Assembly (NCBI RefSeq): GCF_038007465.1
Contig: NZ_JBBOXF010000001.1
Coordinates: 832,501 to 896,500, forward strand
Direction: 5' to 3'
Source of the DNA: Sporosarcina sp. FSL K6-1508
GTDB taxonomy: Bacteria > Bacillota > Bacilli > Bacillales_A > Planococcaceae
Length of the DNA stretch: 64,000 bases
Shown here one piece after another: positions 36,579 to 44,351 of the stretch; the first letter of the stretch is position 1; every line of letters begins with the position of its first letter. The notes beneath the pieces are model-generated. The model was not told the DNA's origin. It was given only the letters and a program-made list of their open reading frames with translations, and ran no database searches. A program made the translations under genes and the position numbers.

Positions 36579-37817
36579 ATGGACGAATACAATCAAAATC
36601 CTGCCACTAGGGATTTGGAACCTTCTGTGCCGGAAAATAAACCGCAACCAAGTCTGCGCCGGCCTCAGAAAAGGGGCGGCTTTCTGCCAGGCATTCTTGG
36701 CGTTGTAGTTGGTGCGTTACTTGTCTGGTTTATCATGCAAGGTGGAAGTAGTACGAAGGAAACACCTCTTGTAGATGTGTCAAAACAACAGGCCGGTATT
36801 CAAACTGAACGTTTATCTTACGATATGAATAATGACATAACAGATATCGTCGGAAAAGTGGCGGATTCGGTTGTTGGCATAACAAACTTGCAGACGGTTC
36901 ACGATCCTTGGTCACCCGTAGAAACAACTAGGGAAACGGGATCAGGTTCGGGCGTTATTTATAAAAAACAAGGCGACAAAGCGTATATCGTCACGAATCA
37001 TCACGTCGTGGAAGGTGCACAAGAATTAGAAATCACTTTCGATGATGGCTCAAAAACAGCAGGAAAAACCGTTGGTAGCGATATGTGGACAGACTTGGCC
37101 GTCATTGAAATTGATGCTAAACCTGTCAAAACAGTTATTGGCTTTGGAGATTCAGATGCGTTGAAACGTGGAGAAACGGTAATTGCAATCGGCAATCCGC
37201 TGGGCCTCGGTTTTTCAGGTTCTGTGACAGTAGGTGTTGTATCGGGAAAAGATCGATCAATTCCAATTGATTTCGATGAAAATGGTACAGTTGACTGGTT
37301 TGCGGATGTCTTGCAAACGGATGCAGCCATTAACCCAGGGAACTCTGGCGGTGCTCTAATTAATCTTGCCGGCCAGCTAATCGGCATCAATTCCATGAAA
37401 ATTTCAGAAGCAACGGTTGAAGGAATTGGCCTTGCAATCCCAATCAATCTTGCAACGCCGATTATCGATCAACTTGAAAAAAACGGTAAGGTAAACCGTC
37501 CGACAATGGGTGTCACGTTACTTGACCTCCGAAGTATTCCGGCACAACAGCAACGGGATATGCTCAAATTACCGGCCACCATAACAGACGGAGTAGTCGT
37601 GAATGAAGTCATGAGCAAATCAGCCGCTGAAATTGCCGACGTTATGCAATATGACGTTATTGTTGAAATGGATGGAGAAAAAATAGAAGATATGGTCAGT
37701 TTACGAAAACACCTGTATAATGCGAAGAATGTGGGTGATACGATGCAAATGAAAGTGTATCGTGAAGGCAAGTTGCTCGAAATAGAAATGGTGTTAAAAG
37801 ACGGTAACTCGTTTTAG
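36579..37817 (+). CDS. htrA: HtrA-like serine protease (YycK type)
   Basis: This 412-aa membrane-anchored quality-control protease has a Pro-rich cytoplasmic N-terminus, one membrane helix (GFLPGILGVVVGALLVWFIM, about 37-56), then a trypsin-like domain with the catalytic triad visible. His is in VTNHHVVEGA, Asp in DLAVIEID, Ser in INPGNSGGALIN. A C-terminal PDZ domain follows (about 310-410). ATG 36579 follows GGGAGAAG. It stands in the standard position after walJ but behind its own promoter. Confidence 0.94.
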   Translation: MDEYNQNPATRDLEPSVPENKPQPSLRRPQKRGGFLPGILGVVVGALLVWFIMQGGSSTKETPLVDVSKQQAGIQTERLSYDMNNDITDIVGKVADSVVGITNLQTVHDPWSPVETTRETGSGSGVIYKKQGDKAYIVTNHHVVEGAQELEITFDDGSKTAGKTVGSDMWTDLAVIEIDAKPVKTVIGFGDSDALKRGETVIAIGNPLGLGFSGSVTVGVVSGKDRSIPIDFDENGTVDWFADVLQTDAAINPGNSGGALINLAGQLIGINSMKISEATVEGIGLAIPINLATPIIDQLEKNGKVNRPTMGVTLLDLRSIPAQQQRDMLKLPATITDGVVVNEVMSKSAAEIADVMQYDVIVEMDGEKIEDMVSLRKHLYNAKNVGDTMQMKVYREGKLLEIEMVLKDGNSF

Positions 37818-37858
37818 TAATAGCATTACAAACACTTTACAATGAAAACTTATCCACA

Positions 37859-37899
37859 GCGGGCATAATAGCTATCGGCTAGCTATTATGCCCGTTTTT
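37859..37899 (+). terminator. Intrinsic terminator after htrA
   Basis: Stem GCGGGCATAATAGCTA / TAGCTATTATGCCCG, then seven Ts. A DnaA box directly abuts its left side. Confidence 0.93.
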
Positions 37900-37983
37900 T
37901 TATTGTATTCGCTCTTTGTGGATAAATCTAAAAATTTGTGAATAACTTTGTGTAAAATAAAAAAGCTGAAAGTTGGGATGAAA

Positions 37984-38148
37984 ATGAATACTTATAGCTG
38001 TGAAACCCATATAAACCATGCTCTTGACGTTTTTGTAGCTGAGCAGGGAAAGTTTCCAATCATGGAAGCTGTAGCAGAAGAAAATAAGTTATCCACAAAG
38101 TGCTCGTATTGTGAAGACGCGGCATTATATGTTGTGAGGGATGAGTAG
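37984..38148 (+). CDS. CxxH/CxxC small protein
   Basis: This 54-residue protein belongs to the Bacillales CxxH/CxxC family normally found between htrA and rlmH. Motifs are SCETH (CxxH) and KCSYCEDAA (CxxC), suggesting a zinc ribbon. The function is unknown. ATG 37984 gives the family-like MNTYSCETHINHALD start; ATG 37978 is two codons upstream and both lack a strong ribosome-binding site. Confidence 0.82.
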   Translation: MNTYSCETHINHALDVFVAEQGKFPIMEAVAEENKLSTKCSYCEDAALYVVRDE

Positions 38149-38227
38149 TCGGACACAACATGTAGATAAGTGATGTGGATATGTGTATAAGTTTTGTTTA
38201 TAATAATAAAAAAAGGGTGGACAACTT

Positions 38228-38707
38228 GTGAATATTACAATTGTGACAGTGGGTAAATTAAAAGAGAAATATTTAAAAATGGGTATAGAAGAATTCTCAA
38301 AAAGACTAGGTGCTTATGCAAAGATTAACTTAATAGAAGTTCCGGACGAAAAAGCACCTGAATCATTAAGTGATGCAGATATGGAAATCGTGAAGAAAAA
38401 AGAAGCGGATCGTATTTTGGCGAAAGTAGGGACGGATTCCTATGTGATTGCGCTCGCGATTGAAGGGAAGATGAAGACATCAGAAGAGCTAGCAGCGGAT
38501 ATGGAGTCGCTAATGACATACGGGCGGAGCAAGGTAGCGTTTGTTATCGGAGGCTCGCTGGGGCTTCATGATAGCGTGATAAAACGGTCGGATGAATTGT
38601 TGTCTTTTTCGAAAATGACATTTCCGCATCAGATGATGAAGCTGATATTGTTGGAGCAGGTGTATAGGGCCTTCAGGATTATGAAGGGGGAACCGTATCA
38701 TAAGTAA
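38228..38707 (+). CDS. rlmH: 23S rRNA (pseudouridine-1915-N3)-methyltransferase RlmH
   Basis: RlmH is a SPOUT methyltransferase acting on Psi1915 of 23S rRNA. The 159-aa protein contains IALAIEGKMKTSEELA, FVIGGSLGLHDSV, the knot region KMTFPHQMMKLILLEQVYRAFRI and the C-terminus GEPYHK. The start is GTG 38228. Its last codons form the attachment site used by SCC elements in staphylococci (orfX); here the final 18 bp recur twice downstream. Confidence 0.97.
   Translation: MNITIVTVGKLKEKYLKMGIEEFSKRLGAYAKINLIEVPDEKAPESLSDADMEIVKKKEADRILAKVGTDSYVIALAIEGKMKTSEELAADMESLMTYGRSKVAFVIGGSLGLHDSVIKRSDELLSFSKMTFPHQMMKLILLEQVYRAFRIMKGEPYHK
38690..38707 (+). other. att-like site 1 (rlmH 3' end)
   Basis: GAACCGTATCATAAGTAA, the last 18 bp of rlmH including its stop, is repeated exactly at 43349 and 46502. 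It resembles the SCC core of S. aureus (GAAGCxTATCATAAxTxA) in sequence and in its position within the gene. Confidence 0.8.
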
Positions 38708-39169
38708 AGGCGGTTATTGATAAAATATGATGAGACTCGGTCAGTGACAAACGTTAGAGCCAGATAAATTCAAAGGAAACCATAAGAAAAGGGATTTCAA
38801 GGAGAAAATGCGAAGCTCAAATGGTTTCAAGGTCTATCTCGAACTGGGAGATAGGCCAATTAGGTGTGTCAAAGTAATCGAGATTAGTTATCATTGTAGC
38901 AAATAGTAGGCGGGTGAAGCGATAGTATCAGCCAAATATTGGATAATGTCGCCAAAATCAATCAATTACTAATTTGAAATCATATTTTTGACTTCATTTC
39001 TATAAAACCTTATACATAGTCGATGAAAACCTACTTTTTAACTGGTTCCGAACTATCCTCGTGATTCATTTTTCATAGATAAACAGTGAGGAGTGGTTAA
39101 AAAGTCTTGAATTTTGTAGAGTTACGTGAGATTATTGGTGAGCGTAATTTTAAACTAAAACTATAGAAG

Positions 39170-39275
39170 TTAAAGGCAACCTGTTCTGAAAGGGCAGCAC
39201 GCAAAGCCTAGGATCTAAAGTTTAGGGATTAATCAAAAGTCCTGCAATCTAAACAATGATCGCCTGGTTACCAAA
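39170..39275 (+). ncRNA. Cyclic-di-GMP-I (GEMM-I) riboswitch
   Basis: The sequence follows the GEMM-I consensus: AAAGGCAACC, a P2 hairpin capped by a GAAA tetraloop (CTGTTCTGAAAGGGCAG), the conserved CACGCAAAGCCTA joint and a P3 stem (GTTTAG..CTAAAC with inner GGA..TCC). It closes with GATCGCCTGGTTACC. It lies about 210 bp upstream of a chemoreceptor gene, a typical GEMM target, and is directly followed by an intrinsic terminator. Confidence 0.87.
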
Positions 39276-39307
39276 TTTATGGATTAATATATATATAAAT
39301 CCTTTGG

Positions 39308-39336
39308 CTATTCTATATTAAATAGAATAGTTTTTT
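39308..39336 (+). terminator. Riboswitch expression-platform terminator
   Basis: A perfect 9-bp stem CTATTCTAT / ATAGAATAG with a 5-nt loop is followed by six Ts, 32 bp after the GEMM aptamer and before the mcp start. It therefore likely acts as the transcription on/off switch for mcp. Confidence 0.85.
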
Positions 39337-39484
39337 GAGTGTTTAAAACCACCTAGAATGAATTTGGCAAAAAGACGTAGTTAGAAAGGATTAAGAGATT
39401 CTTGAAGTTAACAATTTAAAAGCTTTGAAGCAGCAGGCAACTTACGCTTGATTCACTATTAATTAAATAGAAAGGATTGTGCAA

Positions 39485-41536
39485 ATGAATAAGAAAAGGA
39501 TTTCGTTCAAAGCAAAGTTATTAGTTTTCTCACTATTGCTATCGATAGTACCGATTGTATTTGTTGGCGTGTTAGTGAATAAAACAGTTAGCAAAAAAAC
39601 CAAGGATGATTATATTAGTTTCAGCGAGAAAGAAATTAAACAGGTGGATAATGGAATTTCTCTATACTTTGAAACGATTAGGGAAAATGTCAATTTATTA
39701 GCTAATGACCATTCCGTTCTAAATGCCGATTCAAGTATTACTTCCTATAAAGATATAGCGGGGGAAGGCTCAATTGATATGACCCCTTCAGAAAATGGGG
39801 ATAAGGAGAAAGCCATTTTTGATGTGTTTTCTCAATTTAGTAATAGTCATCCTAAAGCCTCTTATGTTTATATAGGTACATCGGATGGAGGTTATGTCCA
39901 ATATCCCGAGGGGCCCACGCCAGCTGGTTTCGATCCTAGAGACCGTCCTTGGTATAACACGGCTATTGCAGAACCAGGAGAAGTAAAATTAACAAGTGCC
40001 TATAAGGCAACTGGGGTAGAGGGAATTATAGTCAGTAATGTAGTATCGATTGAAAAAAACGGAAAGCAAACAGGTGTGTTAGGCCTGGATGTAAGTTTGG
40101 AAGGCTTAACAGATATTATTAAGGAAATCAGTATCGGTAAAAAAGGTTATGTCATTCTTGCGCAAGAAGATGGAACAATCCTTGCACATCCGAAAAACTC
40201 CGAATTGAACTTCCAACCCGTTTCCGAACTAAATGTTCCGGAATTAACAGATTTAAGCAAAGACGGCCCATTTGAAACGAACCTAGATGGTGAAGACTAT
40301 GTATTGAACACAATCACTTCAGAAATTGATGGCTGGAAGTATATTGCTGTCATTAAGAAGGACGAAATTTTAAGTACGGCGACTTTCATACGAACAATGC
40401 TTTTCATTATAGGTGGGGTTTTCGCGATTCTTGCTGTCATTGCGTCTATTATAATGAGTTTACGTATAACGAAGAGAATTAAAAGCATTAGTGATTTGTC
40501 TTTAGCGATGTCAAAAGGTGATTTGACGCAACAAGTCACGGTAAAGGTGAACGATGAAATCGGGGATATGGGAGAGAATTTCAATACCATGTCTACCAGT
40601 TTGAAAGAAACCATGCGAAAAATTGCGCATGAATCTCAACAATTATCTGCGACCTCTGAAGAGTTGGCAGCGTCTTCGATTGAAAATCAAACAGCTTCCA
40701 GCGAAATATCCGAGTCAATCCAATTGGTTGCTACTGGAGCTGATGACCAGGATGAGGCTATGAAAAACGCTGTAGGTATTATCAATGAAGTGTTTAATCG
40801 TGTAGATGATGTGACAGTGAGTATGGGCAACGTAAAAGATTCCATCCATTATTCAACGGAAACGGCTAAACAAGGTAGTGAGGTCGTTGAACAAACGGTA
40901 AGTCAGATGAGTGAAATTGATAAAAATGTGAGTTCTTCCGCTGAGAAAATCAGCATGTTAAATGAAAAATCAAATGAAATTAGACAAATTAGCTTAATGA
41001 TACAGTCCATTTCAGAGCAAACGAATTTATTAGCTTTGAATGCTGCAATTGAAGCTGCTAGAGCTGGTGAACATGGAAAAGGATTCGCAGTCGTGGCAGA
41101 TGAAGTTCGAAAACTTGCAGAGCAATCTAGCAACTCAGCATTGCAGATCAATGAGATCATTCACGATATTAATGATGGAATTGAAGATTCGATGGAACTT
41201 GTCAATCTAGGCGTAAGTTCGGCTAAAGAGGGAATGAAACTTGCGAATGAAAGCGGGAAAGCATTTGGGGAAATTATGGATTCTATTCTCACTGGTACAA
41301 CAAAAATATCTGAAGCTAGCATAGCGATGGAAAACATGAAGAATCATATAGCTGAAGTGGTCGTTCACATAGAAGAAGTTTCAAAAACGAGTATTGAAGT
41401 AAATAATTATTCTCAAAACGTTGCGGCATCCTCCGAAGAAATGAGTGCCTCCATGGAAGAGGTTTCAGCGGTTTCTCAAGAGTTAGCTAGGATGTCAAAT
41501 GAATTGGAAGTAGCCATTCAGCAATTTAAATTGTAA
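39485..41536 (+). CDS. Methyl-accepting chemotaxis protein with dCache sensor
   Basis: This 683-aa transmembrane chemoreceptor has membrane helix 1 (about 12-33), an extracellular double-Cache domain (about 40-280, with the DPRDRPWYNTA ligand-pocket motif), helix 2 (about 300-322), HAMP and a cytoplasmic coiled coil with the conserved tip EQTNLLALNAAIEAARAGEHGKGFAVVADEVRKLAEQS. No C-terminal CheR pentapeptide is seen. ATG 39485 follows AAAGGATTG; a GTG two codons upstream is possible. The upstream GEMM riboswitch couples its expression to c-di-GMP, linking motility choice to chemotaxis. Confidence 0.93.
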   Translation: MNKKRISFKAKLLVFSLLLSIVPIVFVGVLVNKTVSKKTKDDYISFSEKEIKQVDNGISLYFETIRENVNLLANDHSVLNADSSITSYKDIAGEGSIDMTPSENGDKEKAIFDVFSQFSNSHPKASYVYIGTSDGGYVQYPEGPTPAGFDPRDRPWYNTAIAEPGEVKLTSAYKATGVEGIIVSNVVSIEKNGKQTGVLGLDVSLEGLTDIIKEISIGKKGYVILAQEDGTILAHPKNSELNFQPVSELNVPELTDLSKDGPFETNLDGEDYVLNTITSEIDGWKYIAVIKKDEILSTATFIRTMLFIIGGVFAILAVIASIIMSLRITKRIKSISDLSLAMSKGDLTQQVTVKVNDEIGDMGENFNTMSTSLKETMRKIAHESQQLSATSEELAASSIENQTASSEISESIQLVATGADDQDEAMKNAVGIINEVFNRVDDVTVSMGNVKDSIHYSTETAKQGSEVVEQTVSQMSEIDKNVSSSAEKISMLNEKSNEIRQISLMIQSISEQTNLLALNAAIEAARAGEHGKGFAVVADEVRKLAEQSSNSALQINEIIHDINDGIEDSMELVNLGVSSAKEGMKLANESGKAFGEIMDSILTGTTKISEASIAMENMKNHIAEVVVHIEEVSKTSIEVNNYSQNVAASSEEMSASMEEVSAVSQELARMSNELEVAIQQFKL

Positions 41537-41584
41537 AAGAAAAATTTTTATGTTTCATTTAATTTAGAATAGGGGGGAAATACC

Positions 41585-43366
41585 ATGTTAAAAGTATTAA
41601 ATCATGTTATCACCTTGATAGCCCTTATGGCAGTTATGGCCGTGCTTCCAATGGCAAGTGTTTCTGCAGAAGAAACCAAATTCGATCCATTTGAAAAGAG
41701 TATTAAAGAAATTTCGGAAGCCTTGGATAACAATCAAATTACTTCTGAGCAGTTGGTTACGTATTATCTAGAACGTATAAAAGCTTATGACAAGCAAGGC
41801 CCTACGATTAATTCGTTGACTAACATTAATGAAGAAGCTATAGAGATTGCAAAGCAATTGGACGCAGAGAGACAAAGTAAAGGTACAAGAGGTGTACTAC
41901 ATGGTATTCCGATTGTTGTTAAAGATAATTTTGACGTAAAAGGAATGCCTACAACTGCAGGTTCTGTTGTACTAAAGGAAGCTTACCCTGAAAAAGATGC
42001 TTTTACGATCCAGAAATTGAAGGATGCAGGAGTCATTATCATCGGGAAAACAAATATGTCAGAGTTCGCAGCATCATATGGAAGGTTAGGATATGGCTCT
42101 TTGAGTGGTTTAACCTTAAACCCTTACAACCTTAAACGCGATGCTTCTGGTTCTAGTAGCGGAACTGCAGCAGCGGTCACAGCAAACTTTGGTGTATTTG
42201 GATTAGGGACGGATACATCTGGGTCTGTTAGAGGACCAGCCCATGTTACGGGTCTAGTCGGTATTAGACCGACGCTAGGTTTAATCAGTCGTGACGGAGT
42301 CGCTCCTTCCTCGTTAAATTTCGATACGCCAGGTCCAATGGCTAGATCTGTAGAAGATGTAGCCATTGCATTGAGTTTCATGGCTGGAGTCGATGAGAAG
42401 GATGAGCAAACATTAGCGGCAAAGGGACATATTGTTGAAGATTATAGTAAGTCATTAAACAATGCGGCCCTGAAAAATGCGAGAATTGGAGTAGCTGTTG
42501 ACTTCTTTGGAGATAACGCCGAAGTAGATGCGATTACGAATAAAGCCTTGAAGAAAATGGAGGCAATGGGTGCCGAACTTATACCGGTATCTTTCTCGGA
42601 GACGACAAAGTACCTGTGGACACCTATTATTGGGCCGATTGGCGCAGCAGATTTCAAGGTTCAATTGGAGAAGTATTTACAACGGTTCCCGGGAAGTCAG
42701 CCAAAAACAGTAGAAGATGTTATCAAAGTCAGTGAATCGCCAGAAGTTTTGAATTCTGCAACGCCAGTAAATCCAGCAGGTTTGGAAGGTCTAAAAACGA
42801 ATTTGAAACAAGCGGCATTTAAAGATACGCCAGAATATAATGATTTAGTAACAAAAGAGATCCCTAAGGTGCGCAATGAAGTTCAGTCAATCATGGATAA
42901 GGAAAGCTTGGATACAATTGTTTTCCCAACCATGTCATGTCCTGCATCATCAAGATTCGATCAGGAAGACCCGACATATATATGTGAAGCGTATGACACG
43001 TATGCCGCTGGTTACGTAGCAACGGCTACGGGATTCCCTGAAATTACAGTTCCTGCCGGTTCCACGAAAGAAGAATTACCTGTTGGGGTATCTTTCCTAG
43101 GATTGCCGTACAGTGAACAGTCACTATTAGATCTAGCCTATTCTTTTGAACAAGCAACCAACGCTAGAACACTACCTAAAACAACGCCTAAATTTAAGGA
43201 TGTAAGTTCATTTGTCGATGAAATTATGTATTTGACAGTCAAAGGAATAATTAAAGGTTATCCAGATGGAACATTTAAACCAAATGATCCAATTACACGT
43301 TTACAAGCTATACAATTGATATTAAAAGAAAAGGGAATTGTGCTGGGCGAACCGTATCATAAGTAA
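41585..43366 (+). CDS. Secreted amidase-signature hydrolase with one SLH module, ending in att
   Basis: This 593-aa protein has an N-terminal signal peptide (cleavage near ASVSA/EE, residue 28). An amidase-signature domain follows: catalytic Lys in VVKDNFDVKG, cis-Ser in ASGSSSGTAAAV, and nucleophilic Ser in GLGTDTSGSVRGPA. The C-terminus has a single S-layer-homology module (FKDVSSF .. VKGIIKGYPDGTFKPNDPITRLQAIQLIL). SLH anchors normally occur in threes. Here the frame breaks off after one module and ends LGEPYHK, encoded by the att copy, the same last residues as RlmH. It likely lost its C-terminus by recombination. The substrate is unknown. Confidence 0.87.
   Translation: MLKVLNHVITLIALMAVMAVLPMASVSAEETKFDPFEKSIKEISEALDNNQITSEQLVTYYLERIKAYDKQGPTINSLTNINEEAIEIAKQLDAERQSKGTRGVLHGIPIVVKDNFDVKGMPTTAGSVVLKEAYPEKDAFTIQKLKDAGVIIIGKTNMSEFAASYGRLGYGSLSGLTLNPYNLKRDASGSSSGTAAAVTANFGVFGLGTDTSGSVRGPAHVTGLVGIRPTLGLISRDGVAPSSLNFDTPGPMARSVEDVAIALSFMAGVDEKDEQTLAAKGHIVEDYSKSLNNAALKNARIGVAVDFFGDNAEVDAITNKALKKMEAMGAELIPVSFSETTKYLWTPIIGPIGAADFKVQLEKYLQRFPGSQPKTVEDVIKVSESPEVLNSATPVNPAGLEGLKTNLKQAAFKDTPEYNDLVTKEIPKVRNEVQSIMDKESLDTIVFPTMSCPASSRFDQEDPTYICEAYDTYAAGYVATATGFPEITVPAGSTKEELPVGVSFLGLPYSEQSLLDLAYSFEQATNARTLPKTTPKFKDVSSFVDEIMYLTVKGIIKGYPDGTFKPNDPITRLQAIQLILKEKGIVLGEPYHK
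43349..43366 (+). other. att-like site 2 (3' end of amidase gene)
   Basis: An exact copy of the 18-bp rlmH terminus, GAACCGTATCATAAGTAA. It is in frame with the amidase gene and supplies its stop codon. Confidence 0.8.
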
Positions 43367-43410
43367 GAGATATTTTTGCTTTACATTTATCAAATTAAAT
43401 ATAAATACAA

Positions 43411-43453
43411 AAAGAAAGCCGATTTTCTGAGCAAACAGAAAATCGGCTTTTAC
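43411..43453 (+). terminator. Intrinsic terminator after the amidase gene
   Basis: Stem AAAGCCGATTTTCTG / CAGAAAATCGGCTTT with a short loop. It lies to the right of att site 2, so it terminates a transcript that belongs to the neighbouring cassette. Confidence 0.9.
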
Positions 43454-43664
43454 CAATTTTTTAAGAATTTTTTCATGTATGTCAGGTTATATAATTTTCT
43501 AAGTTCATGACGTATATTTGGCACAAGCACTTACTTAGGAAAAATACTAAGAAAACATTAAGAAAGGGTATGTGTGTTTGTTAAGATTTAACTAGTATTA
43601 TATCCTTATACGAATCCTATAGGGGTGATCATGTGAACCGAGAGAGATGGAGGAGTGAATGTAG

Positions 43665-44351
43665 TTGAACATTTTGATTTGTGATGATGATAAAGAAATT
43701 GTAAGGGCGATTAGCATTTATTTGGAAAATGAGGGATATCAAGTGTTCAAAGCTTACAATGGGCTAGAGGCAATCAATCTTATTCGAGATCACGTGATTC
43801 ACCTCATTATTATGGACATTATGATGCCGAAAATGGATGGGATTACGGCGACGATGAAAATTCGGCAAGATAATATGATTCCGTTAATTATGCTTTCTGC
43901 TAAGTCAGAGGATCATGATAAAATACTCGGATTAAATATCGGAGCAGATGATTATGTGGCTAAGCCGTTTAATCCGTTAGAATTGATGGCCAGAGTGAAA
44001 TCGCAGCTAAGAAGGTATACGACATTTGGGAGTCTTGAGGTGAGTAGTCATGTATTTCAATCGGGCGGGCTCACGATTGATGATGAACAGAAAGTCATTA
44101 CCGTGGATGGAGAAGATGTTCATTTGACACCGGTGCAGTATAAAATTGTAAAACTCCTCACAGCAAATGCTGGGAGAGTATTCACAATTGAAGAGATTTA
44201 CGAAAAGGTATGGAATGAAAGGGCTGTTAATCCAGAAAATACGGTCTCAGTCCATATTCGAAAGATTCGAGAAAAAATTGAAATTAATCCGAAAGAGCCG
44301 AAGTATTTAAAAGTTGTATGGGGAGTTGGATACAAAGTTGAAAAATATTAG
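43665..44351 (+). CDS. OmpR-family response regulator (VanR-like)
   Basis: This 228-aa regulator has an N-terminal receiver (acidic cluster DDD at 7-9, phospho-acceptor Asp51 in IIMDIMMPKMDG, conserved Lys in YVAKPF) and a C-terminal winged helix (LTPVQYKIVKLL .. NTVSVHIRKIREKIE). The start is a TTG 10 bp after GGAGGA. It overlaps the kinase start by 14 bp. Resemblance is to VanR/YycF-type regulators common in Firmicutes; no van genes lie nearby. Confidence 0.9.
   Translation: MNILICDDDKEIVRAISIYLENEGYQVFKAYNGLEAINLIRDHVIHLIIMDIMMPKMDGITATMKIRQDNMIPLIMLSAKSEDHDKILGLNIGADDYVAKPFNPLELMARVKSQLRRYTTFGSLEVSSHVFQSGGLTIDDEQKVITVDGEDVHLTPVQYKIVKLLTANAGRVFTIEEIYEKVWNERAVNPENTVSVHIRKIREKIEINPKEPKYLKVVWGVGYKVEKY

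Larger units (their letters stand above)
37850..38182. other. DnaA-box cluster between htrA and rlmH
   Basis: Perfect DnaA boxes lie at 37850-37858, 37917-37925 (reverse) and 38089-38097, the last inside the CxxH/CxxC coding sequence. One-mismatch boxes lie at 37937-37945 (TGTGAATAA) and 38174-38182 (TGTGGATAT). This is dense for a region 30 kb from oriC. Confidence 0.6.
38708..43366 (+). mobile_element. SCC-like cassette 1 between att sites 1 and 2
   Basis: This 4.66-kb segment is bounded by direct att-like repeats. It carries a c-di-GMP riboswitch, a chemoreceptor gene and an amidase-SLH gene. No ccr recombinase or other mobility gene is seen, so it would be non-autonomous, or a remnant. 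The first 460 bp (38708-39169) contain no recognisable gene. The identity as a cassette rests on the repeated rlmH end, not on a recombinase. Confidence 0.6.

Noticed and set aside
38708..39169. Possible transposase remnant in the left part of cassette 1.
   Set aside because: I could not recognise any transposase motif, inverted repeats or target duplication in it.
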